Positions 31,908-39,349 of a stretch of DNA of 39,349 nucleotides are shown here, one piece after another (position 1 is the first letter of the stretch; each line of letters starts with the position of its first letter). Origin of the DNA: Bacteroidales bacterium. GTDB taxonomy: Bacteria > Bacteroidota > Bacteroidia > Bacteroidales > Lentimicrobiaceae. A program made the position numbers and the translations under genes. The notes under the pieces are model-generated. The model ran no database searches. It saw only the letters and a program-made list of their open reading frames with translations, and was not told the DNA's origin. The stretch lies in assembly GCA_022837485.1 (NCBI GenBank), contig JALHHH010000017.1:1-39349 (forward strand), in the 5' to 3' direction.

Positions 31908-34055
31908 TTACCCAGCAGCTTCCTTCATCGACAGAGAAATTCTCTTCCTGGCCACATCCACTTCCATCACCTTTACGCGGACTTTCTGTGTGAGTTTCAC
32001 CACCTCGTTCGGATCGCGCACGAAGCGGTTGGCCATCTGGCTAACGTGAACCAGTCCGTCCTGATGGACGCCTATATCCACGAAAGCTCCAAAGGCAGTG
32101 ATGTTGGTAACAATACCGTTCAGGATCATCCCCGGTTTCAGATCTTCGATGGAGTTGATGTTGCTGTCGAACTCAAAAAGGTCGAACTGTTCGCGCGGAT
32201 CTCGGCCGGGCTTGGCAAGTTCCTGAAGAATATCGTTGATGGTTGGCAGCCCTGCCGTTTGCGTCACAAAGCGTTCCGGTTTGATTTTTTTTCGCAGCTC
32301 CTCCTGTTCAATCAGGTCTTGTACGGAACATCCGAGGCTGTCGGCCATCCGCTGAACAATGTCGTAGCTCTCGGGATGCACGGCGCTGCTGTCGAGGGGA
32401 TTTTCGGCATTCCGGATTCTCAGGAAGCCGGCTGCCTGTTCGAAGGCTTTATCGCCGAAGCGCTTTACATTCATCAGCTCATACCGTGAGCGGAATGCGC
32501 CGTTTTTATTTCGGTATTCAACGATATTTCCGGCCAGGGAGGGGCCGAGTCCCGAAACGCAGCTCAGCAGCTGTTTGCTGGCCGTATTCAGCTCCACCCC
32601 CACCTGGTTTACGCAGCTAATAACGGTATCTTCGAGGCTGTGCTGCAGAGCCTGCTGGTTTACGTCGTGCTGATATTGTCCGACGCCTATAGATTTCGGA
32701 TCGATCTTCACCAGTTCGGCCAGGGGGTCCATCAGTCGTCTGCCGATGGAAACAGCGCCCCGAACGGTTACATCAAACTCGGGAAACTCTTCGCGGGCAA
32801 CGGAGGAAGCCGAGTAGACCGAAGCTCCGCTTTCGTTTACCATAATGCAAATCAGGGATCTGTCGAATGGAATTTTGCGAATAAAATTTTCAGTCTCGCG
32901 ACCTGCGGTTCCGTTACCGATGGCTACGGCTTCAATCCCATAAGCCTGAACCAGGTTTTTGATTTTTGATACCGCCTCTTTTACATCGCTCTGAGGCGGA
33001 TGCGGATAAATGGTTTCGTTGTGCAGAAGACGGCCCTGGCGGTCGAGGCACACCACCTTGCATCCCGTCCGGAATCCGGGATCTATAGCAAGCACATTTT
33101 TCTGACCGAGCGGAGCTGCAAGCAGCAGCTGACGTAGGTTGCCGGCAAAAACCCGTATTGCTTCGGTATCGGCCCGTTCCTTGGCAATCTGCCGAATCTC
33201 CGTCTCCATGGATGGTTGAAGCAGACGTTTGTACGAATCCTTCACCGCAAGTTCAACCTGTTGAGCCGCCGGTGCTGTCGTTTTCACGAATAACCGGGTC
33301 AGAATCCCTGTGGCCTTCACCTCTTCCGGTTCAACCGACAGTCGCAGAAATCCCTCTTCCTCACCACGGAACATAGCCAGAATGCGATGGGAAGGTGCCC
33401 GCAGAATGTTCTCATTGGTATCGTAATAATTCTGGTACAGTATGCCTTCCAGTTCCTTGCCCTTAACGGGACGGGAGGTTATTACGGCTTCCTTTTCAAA
33501 CAGGTAACGAATTCGTTCGCGGGCCGGAACGCATTCATTCACCCACTCTGCGATGATATCGCGGGCACCAGCAAGGGCGGCATTGCAATCGTTAACCGAC
33601 TTTTCGGGATCCACAAATGCCGACGCTTTTTCTTCCGGATCAAAAGGCGCCTGTGTCATAAGCAGCTGAGCCAGAGGTTCAAGACCACGTTCACGGGCAA
33701 TGGTAGCACGCGTTTTGCGTTTGGGCTTGTACGGAAGATAGAGATCTTCCAGTGCGGTTAGTGTATCGGCTTCAAGGATCTGTTTTTCCAGCTCCGGTGT
33801 TAGCTTCTCCTGGTCCTGAACCGACCCTAAAATAAATTCACGGCGTTTTTCCAGTTCAACAAGTTGCTGATGACGGTCTCGAATGGCTGCAAGCATAACC
33901 TCGTCGAGGCTGCCCGTCATCTCTTTGCGATAGCGGGCCATAAACGGGATGGTAGCCCCGCCTTCCATCAGCTTGATGGTATTGAATACCTGCCAGGGCT
34001 GAAGGTGCAGTTCGCCGGCTATCTTATTGGCAAATAATTCATTCTGTTCCGTCAT
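31908..34055 (-). CDS. tex: Tex family RNA-binding transcriptional accessory protein
   Basis: A 715-residue Tex/YhgF protein. The N-terminal helical part holds TIPFMARYRKEMTGSLDE, followed by LEDLYLPYKPKRKTRATIARERGLEP (split by position about 90-115). The YqgF/RNase H-like domain begins VLAIDPGFRTGCKVVCLD, the HhH region has SKQLLSCVSGLGPSLAGNIV, and the C-terminal S1 RNA-binding domain (about 636-715) reads NITAFGAFVDIGVHQDGLVH. The longer open frame to 34091 adds 12 residues; the ATG at 34055 (MTEQNELFANKIAGEL) is preferred. Role in transcription and RNA handling is known only in outline. Confidence 0.95.
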   Translation of the reverse strand: MTEQNELFANKIAGELHLQPWQVFNTIKLMEGGATIPFMARYRKEMTGSLDEVMLAAIRDRHQQLVELEKRREFILGSVQDQEKLTPELEKQILEADTLTALEDLYLPYKPKRKTRATIARERGLEPLAQLLMTQAPFDPEEKASAFVDPEKSVNDCNAALAGARDIIAEWVNECVPARERIRYLFEKEAVITSRPVKGKELEGILYQNYYDTNENILRAPSHRILAMFRGEEEGFLRLSVEPEEVKATGILTRLFVKTTAPAAQQVELAVKDSYKRLLQPSMETEIRQIAKERADTEAIRVFAGNLRQLLLAAPLGQKNVLAIDPGFRTGCKVVCLDRQGRLLHNETIYPHPPQSDVKEAVSKIKNLVQAYGIEAVAIGNGTAGRETENFIRKIPFDRSLICIMVNESGASVYSASSVAREEFPEFDVTVRGAVSIGRRLMDPLAELVKIDPKSIGVGQYQHDVNQQALQHSLEDTVISCVNQVGVELNTASKQLLSCVSGLGPSLAGNIVEYRNKNGAFRSRYELMNVKRFGDKAFEQAAGFLRIRNAENPLDSSAVHPESYDIVQRMADSLGCSVQDLIEQEELRKKIKPERFVTQTAGLPTINDILQELAKPGRDPREQFDLFEFDSNINSIEDLKPGMILNGIVTNITAFGAFVDIGVHQDGLVHVSQMANRFVRDPNEVVKLTQKVRVKVMEVDVARKRISLSMKEAAG

Positions 34056-34197
34056 AATGTAAATCTCCTTTGCATCGGAACGGAATCGCACGGTTTTCTC
34101 AGGCTCTCCGTTCCGAATATTTAAAGAATCAAAGACCGCTCGTCTTACAGGTTCATAACCGGGGCCCGCCGTGTTGAAGACTTTTTCTGCAGCCCGG

Positions 34198-34881
34198 TTA
34201 TCCTTTGGAAGTAATCATCAGATTTGGAGCATTCCGGTTAACCGCGATCCGGAAAGTACGGACGTTGCCAAAAATCTGCTCAAATAAGCGCCCGAGCCGA
34301 CCGGCCTGTTGTTCAAGCGTCGTTGTCCCTGCAAATTTATTGAAAACCACCTTACCACCGTCAGACAAACATCGCCTGAGATGCCGCACAAATTCTGCGG
34401 ATTCAAAAGGCCCGGGAACATTCTTATCAACGTATATGTCAACCACAATCAGCTGATATTGCACCCGGCAGGCCTCCATAAACTCCAGGGCATCCGAGCA
34501 GACAAGTGTAAGGTCTTTCAGCCTTTCGATATTAAAATGCCGTTTGGCTGCATCCAGCACACATTCATCGGCATCAATTCCCGTAATTGGATTATCGTAG
34601 CCCAGCTCTTCTCTGAGGATTTCGGCCACGCTCCCTCCCCCAAAACCAAGAATCAGAACCTGATCCCCGGGATTCAATGGAGGTTTATCGAGGCGGAAAT
34701 ACCTGCTGAACGCATCGTGCAGCGGACCATAGGAATAATTCACATTTGCCGAATTGAGTTGCAGTCTTCCGCCTGACATGCACACTTCAAGGGCAGGACT
34801 TACTGGGCTGTTGTATTTCTGGACCGGAATATCTCCCGTAAAGCTGGCGAGATACTGAAGTGCTTTTCGTGCTTTTTTCAT
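34198..34881 (-). CDS. Spermidine synthase-fold (methyltransferase-like) protein
   Basis: A 227-residue protein with the Rossmann fold of polyamine synthases: NVNYSYGPLHDAFSRYF, VLILGFGGGSVAEIL (nucleotide loop), TGIDADECVLDAAKRHF (acidic ligand) and IVVDIYVDKNVPGPFESAEF. In true spermidine synthases the last motif is typically D-x2-D-P-x-GP; here it is D-x3-D-K-N-V-P-GP, and the N-terminal beta domain is short. It is therefore better viewed as a related protein of unknown substrate than as SpeE. The frame opens at 34968, but MKKARKALQYL at 34881 is chosen, with AATATTTG, a near -7 box, directly upstream. Confidence 0.75.
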   Translation of the reverse strand: MKKARKALQYLASFTGDIPVQKYNSPVSPALEVCMSGGRLQLNSANVNYSYGPLHDAFSRYFRLDKPPLNPGDQVLILGFGGGSVAEILREELGYDNPITGIDADECVLDAAKRHFNIERLKDLTLVCSDALEFMEACRVQYQLIVVDIYVDKNVPGPFESAEFVRHLRRCLSDGGKVVFNKFAGTTTLEQQAGRLGRLFEQIFGNVRTFRIAVNRNAPNLMITSKG

Positions 34882-35017
34882 AGAACAAATATTCCGGAAA
34901 CATACTCTGAATCTAACAAGCCTTATAAAAATCGGGTTGACCCAGCCCTTTGCCAACAAAATAAGCATTACCGGTAATTAATAGCTTTCCCTTACCTAAA
35001 CAGAACAAGGCTCCATC

Positions 35018-35374
35018 TTATTTTTTACCGTACAAAAGCTCATTCTCCTTAACCCTGTACTCAACGATCCTCTTTATTAAACTGTAAGGAACCGGCTTAC
35101 CCAGCGGAAACTGCACAGAACCCTTCCCTTGTTTGTATTGCGACAATTCCTTTTCAAACTGCCGGTGCCCTGTCGGTGTGGCATAAAATCCTACATGGTT
35201 TTGATATCCGGCGAAATACACCAGCGGCCGGCCGTGAGTTTTGTAACCCGGCATACCGTAAGCCATCTTTTCTTCAGCACCTGCAGCCGATTCTTTGATA
35301 ATCCCGCGAATTGTCTGCAGAATATCCCGGACCTCATCCGGAAAGCCTTCTATATACTTATCCACTTCATTCAT
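35018..35374 (-). CDS. DUF1801 (YdhG-like) protein
   Basis: A 118-residue protein of the DUF1801/YdhG fold, related to the frataxin-like Fra of Bacillus, for which an iron-chaperone role was proposed. Visible motifs are MNEVDKYIEGFPDEVRDIL, AEEKMAYGMPGYKTHGRPL, YFAGYQNHVGFYATP and FPLGKPVPYSLIKRIVEYRV. The start at 35374 gives the usual family N-terminus; the frame continues to 35458. It follows the DUF2200 gene by 34 bases, probably in one transcript. Function here is uncertain. Confidence 0.85.
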   Translation of the reverse strand: MNEVDKYIEGFPDEVRDILQTIRGIIKESAAGAEEKMAYGMPGYKTHGRPLVYFAGYQNHVGFYATPTGHRQFEKELSQYKQGKGSVQFPLGKPVPYSLIKRIVEYRVKENELLYGKK

Positions 35375-35408
35375 GGCTCTGCTTCTGTCTTGTCTTCCTG
35401 TTTTAACA

Positions 35409-35774
35409 TCACACCGTTCGCAATATCTTCTCCATCTTTCTCCCTTTTGCCAGTTCATCTACCAGTTTATCCAGATAGCGTACCTGCCGGGTCAGAGGGG
35501 TTTCGATCTCTTCGATCCGGTATCCGCATATAACACCGGTAATAAGCGAAGCATGCGGATTCAGCCGGGCCTTTTCGAAAAAAGTCTCAAACGTTGCATT
35601 TTCACCAAGAAGTTCCTGAAGCATTTGTTCATCAAATCCCGTGAGCCAGTGTATTACCTGATGCAATTCCTTTTTCGTACGGCCCTTGCTTTCTACTTTT
35701 GCAATGTAATGCGGATAAACGGAAGCAAAGGTCATTCTCGCAATTCGTTCGTCGTGTTCGGGAGTAGTCTTCAT
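35409..35774 (-). CDS. DUF2200 family protein
   Basis: A 121-residue soluble protein matching DUF2200 along its length: RIARMTFASVYPHYIAKVE, KGRTKKELHQVIHWLTGFDE, ICGYRIEEIETPLTRQVRYLDKL (the I-C-G-Y-R segment and the following E-x2-P) and a basic C-terminal helix LVDELAKGRKMEKIL. The function is unknown. Small DUF1801 and DUF2200 genes often lie together as accessory genes, as here. Confidence 0.88.
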   Translation of the reverse strand: MKTTPEHDERIARMTFASVYPHYIAKVESKGRTKKELHQVIHWLTGFDEQMLQELLGENATFETFFEKARLNPHASLITGVICGYRIEEIETPLTRQVRYLDKLVDELAKGRKMEKILRTV

Positions 35775-35954
35775 TCGTTTGCACGTTAAATTTCAGAAAT
35801 TATTATACACCTTCCACCGGTTCTGAAAACCGAATAATCCTGAACCCGGGGCAATGCGGATGGTATTTGAAATACGGAATGCCGATTCAGTCAGATCCGG
35901 GACTGCAAGCCGATGATAAAGTTCCGGAACCTGCCTTCTCTTCGCTTTCGGGGA

Positions 35955-38900
35955 TCAGATTTTCTGTATGATGAGCTTCCGCAGCAGAACGACATCTGGC
36001 CCTGTCAGTTTCAGGAAATAAATTCCCGGACTGAGGTGATCGAGGGGAAGCACAAAATCCGCAAAAACTCCCGCTTGCATCGTTATGGGCTGACTGTGAA
36101 CCAGGGCGGCCTGAGCGGAATAAACATCCAGACTCAAGGTTCCCTTCAGTCCTTCGATGCGGCAGTTGAAAATTCCGCTGCCTGATGGATTGGGAAAGAC
36201 CGTAAGTCCGCTTCCAGGGTCACTCTCATCCATACCATAACTGCAATTCTGAAAGGTGAAGATGGCGGTTATCGAATCGGTATTCACACAGCCGGTCTGA
36301 AGATTTGTTACGGTAACCAGGTATTTCTGATAATCGAAACTGATACCGGATGTTTGAATGGAAATGGACTGTTCGTCTGAACCGTTGCTCCACAGAAATT
36401 CGGAACCCGGATTTCCCGCGTTCAGAGTGACGGTATCGAACACACAGACGCCAATCTGATGGTAATCGATTATCTGAATCCGGGGATCGTTTACAGGCAG
36501 CAGGCTTATAAGCGGCAATTGATTTACCTTTACGGTAACGCTGCCGGTAGCTATGTTATATCCATCATAAACCTCAACGGTATATTCGGTTTCTATTTGC
36601 GGGGTTACCGTAGGATTTGGCTGTGTGGAGGTGAATCCCGGAGGATTGGAGGTCCATTGATATGTTTCGTAGGTATTGGATCCTCCGCCCGGCAGGGCCT
36701 GGATTTGGGTGGTTTCGCCACGGCAGATCACGGAGTCGACTGCAGCCGGATTAACGTGAAGGGGGCCACCCTCAATGGAAACGATGGTTTGCGCACTGGA
36801 AACACATCCGGTATTATCGGTAACCGTAACCGTAAATACCTGTGTTGAAAAGAGGTTAACGGTTGGAGTAGCTGGCATGGTGGGTGCAATAACCTTGTCG
36901 GACGGGCTCCATAAGAATGCATACGGATGATTGCCACCCGAAGCTGCTGCAGTAATCATGGTATTTGTTCCGTGCGGGATGGTCTGATTCGATCCCGGGG
37001 TTACAATGGGGAGAGGGTATACGGTAACCGTTACATTCCGGCTGACAGAGCCTTCACCATCGTTTACCACCACGGTGTATGTAGTTGTTTGCGGGGGTGC
37101 TACAATCGGATTGGCCATGGTGGATGAAAACCCCGGAGGATTTGACGTCCACGAGTAGGTATAAGTTCCCGTTCCGCCAGTGGCAACTGCCTGCAATTGA
37201 GCCTGATCGCCCAGGCAGATGGCAACAGGATCTGCAAATGCATTGCAGGAAAGCACGCCACCTATAACATCGACGAATACCTGGTCGGTTCCTATGCACC
37301 CGGTTTCAAGATCCGTAATGGTAAGCGTAAACGTTGTGGATGCATTCAGTTCAACGGTTGTTGGCTGAAGAATATCCGGATTTACCAGAAGAGAGGCTGG
37401 TTCCCAGTGATAGCTGTAACTGCCGGAGCCTCCCGATACCGATCCCGGCAAGGTGGTTGTTGTACCTTCTTCGATCTGCTGATCCGGCCCTGCATCGGTT
37501 ACCGGATTCGGATTTACGGTGATGTAAAGCGAATCGGTAGCTGTACATCCGAACTGGTTGGCTACCTGACACCATATCCACCCGGTGTTGTCGGTCAGGA
37601 ATGTCGGTTCTGTAGAGCCGTCGTGCCACAGATAACCGCTGTAGGCTCCGGGATCAACATGAAACGCTTCGCTGGCACAAATTGTAGTATCGTTGCCGAT
37701 GGAAACAGTCGGATTGGGCTGAATTCGTATAAGTCTCGAGATTGATTTGGATTGTCCGTAAAGATAAACGACCAGATTAACCGGATACAATCCGGTTCCG
37801 GGAAACAAATAGGTAGGATTCATGATCTCGGAGGTCGTTCCGTCGGGGAAGGTCCAGCGGAGGGAATCCGGAATATCCGAAGCACTTGCATAGAATTGTA
37901 TGATGCTATCGTTGCATGCAGGTTCATCCCAGTAGAAATCCACGGTAAGGTAAAAGAAGGATTGAATAAACGGGGGCAAACCATAGCGGCATTCTTTTCC
38001 GCCGAGCGGAACGGCATTTTCAACAAACTCGCAGGCTGCTCCTGAGGCATTGGGCTGATTTATCCTTGAGAGATATGGAGAGCCGTAGCGGGCGATATAC
38101 AACCGGTTATCGGGCCCGAGCTGCAAGGCACCGATTGGATCCGAAGACTGACCCACTGTGGCCACCACCGTCCGCGATGCCAATATAGCTGTAGGATCGT
38201 TGCTGGAAAGGTCGTACTGATGAATTTTGCGGTTTGTTTTCCATTCGCCGATATACAGTTTTTTGCTATTGGGCGAAAACTCAACACCATAAGGACCGCC
38301 CGGATCGTAGCCGCCCGGATTCGTATAGGTATTATCGGTTACAAGATGAGTAACCACTCCGGTTGCATTATCAAAATCGTAAATACCAACGTTGAACGCT
38401 GTATTATTGGCAGCAGCGATTTTTGTTCCATCGGGTGACACCTTCAGATATCCCTTGGATGCCTGACCTATGTTTCCGGTTAACGGAGGTCCTGTTGAAC
38501 TTATTACCGGGGTTGTGACCACTCCGTCCCAGGTAATCCGGTATGCATAAAAATCGGAGTTTCCCCATTTTTTTGTAATTACCCAGAAGGTCTGACCATC
38601 GGCATGACCAACGGCGGTCACTTTTTCACATGCCAAAGGTACAAGTGAAATATTTTTTTCGGTTACAACCACGTCTCCGTTGCCACCATCAAGCGACATA
38701 TCAACCTTGGAATAACAAAGTCCCAATGCCAGTCCGTTATCGGCTGCATCTACGGTAAACACATAATACTCCGTCGAGCTTCCCGGTTTTGGAACAATAA
38801 TTCCCGACTGAGTACTTGAAGAGTGACCGTTTAATCCAAATCCGTTTGGCATCTGACTGTGGTTCCGGTTGTAGACAAATCTTCCGTCGGTATAGAATTC

Positions 38901-39101
38901 GAGAGCTCCTGCAGATGTGGAGATGGAAGAGCAACCTTCACCGGTATTCAGAGCTCCGTTGGTAACGGGGATTGGCGGACCCATTGTAAAATTCAATCCG
39001 GCATTCTGACCGAAATACCAGTAATTGGCCTGTTTCTGGGCATTGACTAACAGGACTGAGGTGAGCAATGCACTGAGCAATACGACTATTTTTAACTTCA
39101 T
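35955..39101 (-). CDS. Large T9SS-exported protein with propeller and PKD-like domains
   Basis: A 1048-residue surface or secreted protein. Signal peptide (MKLKIVVLLSALLTSVLLVNA-Q) is followed by a region of about 370 residues starting QANYWYFGQNAGLNF, with propeller-like repeats (YLKVSPDGTKIAAAN, VEFSPNSKKLYIGEW, LQLGPDNRLYIARYG). Then come several PKD/Ig-like domains with WTFPDGT, GGTGTYTYSWTSNPPGFSST and GGNHPYAFLWSPSD. The C-terminal type A sorting domain reads LTVFPNPSGSGIFNC and LSPGIYFLKLTG, ending LLRKLIIQKI. A cell-surface adhesin or structural role is inferred; no enzyme motif is seen. The repeated PKD units have the similar phrase NPPGF three times. Confidence 0.88.
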   Translation of the reverse strand: MKLKIVVLLSALLTSVLLVNAQKQANYWYFGQNAGLNFTMGPPIPVTNGALNTGEGCSSISTSAGALEFYTDGRFVYNRNHSQMPNGFGLNGHSSSTQSGIIVPKPGSSTEYYVFTVDAADNGLALGLCYSKVDMSLDGGNGDVVVTEKNISLVPLACEKVTAVGHADGQTFWVITKKWGNSDFYAYRITWDGVVTTPVISSTGPPLTGNIGQASKGYLKVSPDGTKIAAANNTAFNVGIYDFDNATGVVTHLVTDNTYTNPGGYDPGGPYGVEFSPNSKKLYIGEWKTNRKIHQYDLSSNDPTAILASRTVVATVGQSSDPIGALQLGPDNRLYIARYGSPYLSRINQPNASGAACEFVENAVPLGGKECRYGLPPFIQSFFYLTVDFYWDEPACNDSIIQFYASASDIPDSLRWTFPDGTTSEIMNPTYLFPGTGLYPVNLVVYLYGQSKSISRLIRIQPNPTVSIGNDTTICASEAFHVDPGAYSGYLWHDGSTEPTFLTDNTGWIWCQVANQFGCTATDSLYITVNPNPVTDAGPDQQIEEGTTTTLPGSVSGGSGSYSYHWEPASLLVNPDILQPTTVELNASTTFTLTITDLETGCIGTDQVFVDVIGGVLSCNAFADPVAICLGDQAQLQAVATGGTGTYTYSWTSNPPGFSSTMANPIVAPPQTTTYTVVVNDGEGSVSRNVTVTVYPLPIVTPGSNQTIPHGTNTMITAAASGGNHPYAFLWSPSDKVIAPTMPATPTVNLFSTQVFTVTVTDNTGCVSSAQTIVSIEGGPLHVNPAAVDSVICRGETTQIQALPGGGSNTYETYQWTSNPPGFTSTQPNPTVTPQIETEYTVEVYDGYNIATGSVTVKVNQLPLISLLPVNDPRIQIIDYHQIGVCVFDTVTLNAGNPGSEFLWSNGSDEQSISIQTSGISFDYQKYLVTVTNLQTGCVNTDSITAIFTFQNCSYGMDESDPGSGLTVFPNPSGSGIFNCRIEGLKGTLSLDVYSAQAALVHSQPITMQAGVFADFVLPLDHLSPGIYFLKLTGPDVVLLRKLIIQKI

Positions 39102-39132
39102 CGGGGTATGGATTAATACAGCCTCGTATTCA

Positions 39133-39163
39133 CAAAAATAAGAAATATTGAATTACATCGCAA
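39133..39163 (-). promoter_or_regulatory. Promoter of the PKD/T9SS gene
   Basis: On the minus strand TTG (39161-39163) and TATTTTTG (39133-39140) are 20 bases apart, a good Bacteroidota promoter. Predicted start near 39127, 26 bases before the ATG at 39101. Confidence 0.55.
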
Positions 39164-39251
39164 TAATTGCCTTTCAGCCGGATTACTCAATGAGTATACC
39201 GAAGCGATATTTTTACCGGTATATTTACATTTGATCGCAAAAACACCCTTC

Positions 39252-39349
39252 GATACTATCCCAAAAAGTGTGTAAAGTGAGATTTTTCTAAATTTAAGGT
39301 TGCGAAACTTAAAAATTTAGAAGATGAAAAACCTACACTTTACACAAGA
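39252..39349 (+). mobile_element. Left end of a probable insertion sequence (IS256-like terminal repeat)
   Basis: The stretch starting GATACTATCCCAAAAAGTGT resembles the outer ends of IS256/Mutator elements, of the form GGTAGTGTCCCAAA-TTTGTGTAAA. It is followed by nested inverted repeats: TGTGTAAAGTG (39269-39279) with CACTTTACACA (39336-39346), and TTCTAAATTT (39286-39295) with AAATTTAGAA (39313-39322). An open frame starts between them and runs off the window. The other end and the target duplication are not visible, so the family and the left boundary are tentative. Confidence 0.5.
39324..39349 (+). CDS. Start of a probable transposase gene (partial)
   Basis: ATG at 39324, with TAGAAG just before it, opens a frame MKNLHFTQ that continues past the window. 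The start region is inside the inverted repeats described for the mobile element, which could hide the start in a transcript that enters from outside. Only eight residues are visible, so the product is inferred from position alone. Confidence 0.35.

Noticed and set aside
31755..32489. 244-residue open frame antisense to tex
   Set aside because: No recognisable domain; covers the S1 and HhH coding part of tex in the other strand and starts within repeat-rich intergenic sequence.
39184..39196. Palindrome TACTCA-A-TGAGTA as an operator
   Set aside because: A single 6-bp palindrome upstream of the PKD/T9SS promoter; no second copy or known regulator match, so chance cannot be excluded.

Overview
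The window comes from a member of the phylum Bacteroidota, most likely an environmental Bacteroidales-type genome; I cannot place it lower. The evidence is the promoter style (TAnnTTTG -7 boxes, several with a TTTG or TTG -33 box), two large secreted proteins with type IX secretion (T9SS) C-terminal sorting domains, several families typical of the phylum (DUF5777, DUF2851, DUF6150, long S16, MetS-type NSS subunit), and the weak role of Shine-Dalgarno sites. Most of the window is ordinary chromosome; only the right edge looks mobile.

Left part (1-14166). A truncated NtrC-type response regulator diverges from a HI0933-type flavoprotein. A dihydroorotate dehydrogenase-like protein without the usual catalytic Cys and an S41 C-terminal processing protease lie on the minus strand. 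A plus-strand operon follows: two c-type-haem lipoproteins and a DUF5777 outer-membrane barrel, then a rhomboid protease. Converging on it is a tightly packed minus-strand set: NSS sodium symporter, its 49-residue MetS-like subunit, a triple helix-hairpin-helix protein and a TPR protein. DUF2851 stands alone.

Middle (14167-27133), largely housekeeping. A small coiled-coil protein, ZapA, a 6S-RNA-like gene and RNase Y form the cell-division/RNA block. DUF493, a purine nucleoside phosphorylase, DUF58, thioredoxin and DnaE follow. An AsmA-like/GT51 peptidoglycan glycosyltransferase fusion diverges from dnaE. The rpsP-rimM ribosome pair closes this part. A perfect 22-bp inverted repeat serves as a shared terminator between rny and DUF493, and a strong terminator follows trxA.

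Right part (27134-39349). A T9SS-exported YCF48/BNR-repeat protein, a TrmN6-type tRNA methyltransferase and a small secreted protein built of six NRYDA[D/G] repeats (DUF6150-like) are on the plus strand. A long minus-strand run holds an outer-membrane barrel, Tex, a spermidine-synthase-fold protein, DUF1801, DUF2200 and a 1048-residue PKD/T9SS protein. Degenerate hexamer (NCCTNA) arrays sit at the ends of several genes. The last ~100 bases look like the left end of an insertion sequence, with nested inverted repeats around the start codon of its open frame.

I see no convincing new defence or metabolic system. The best leads are the Asp at the base-recognition site of the nucleoside phosphorylase, the NRYDAD repeat protein, the catalytic-Cys-less DHODH homologue, the hexamer arrays, and the terminator placed 17 bases before the DUF58 gene.
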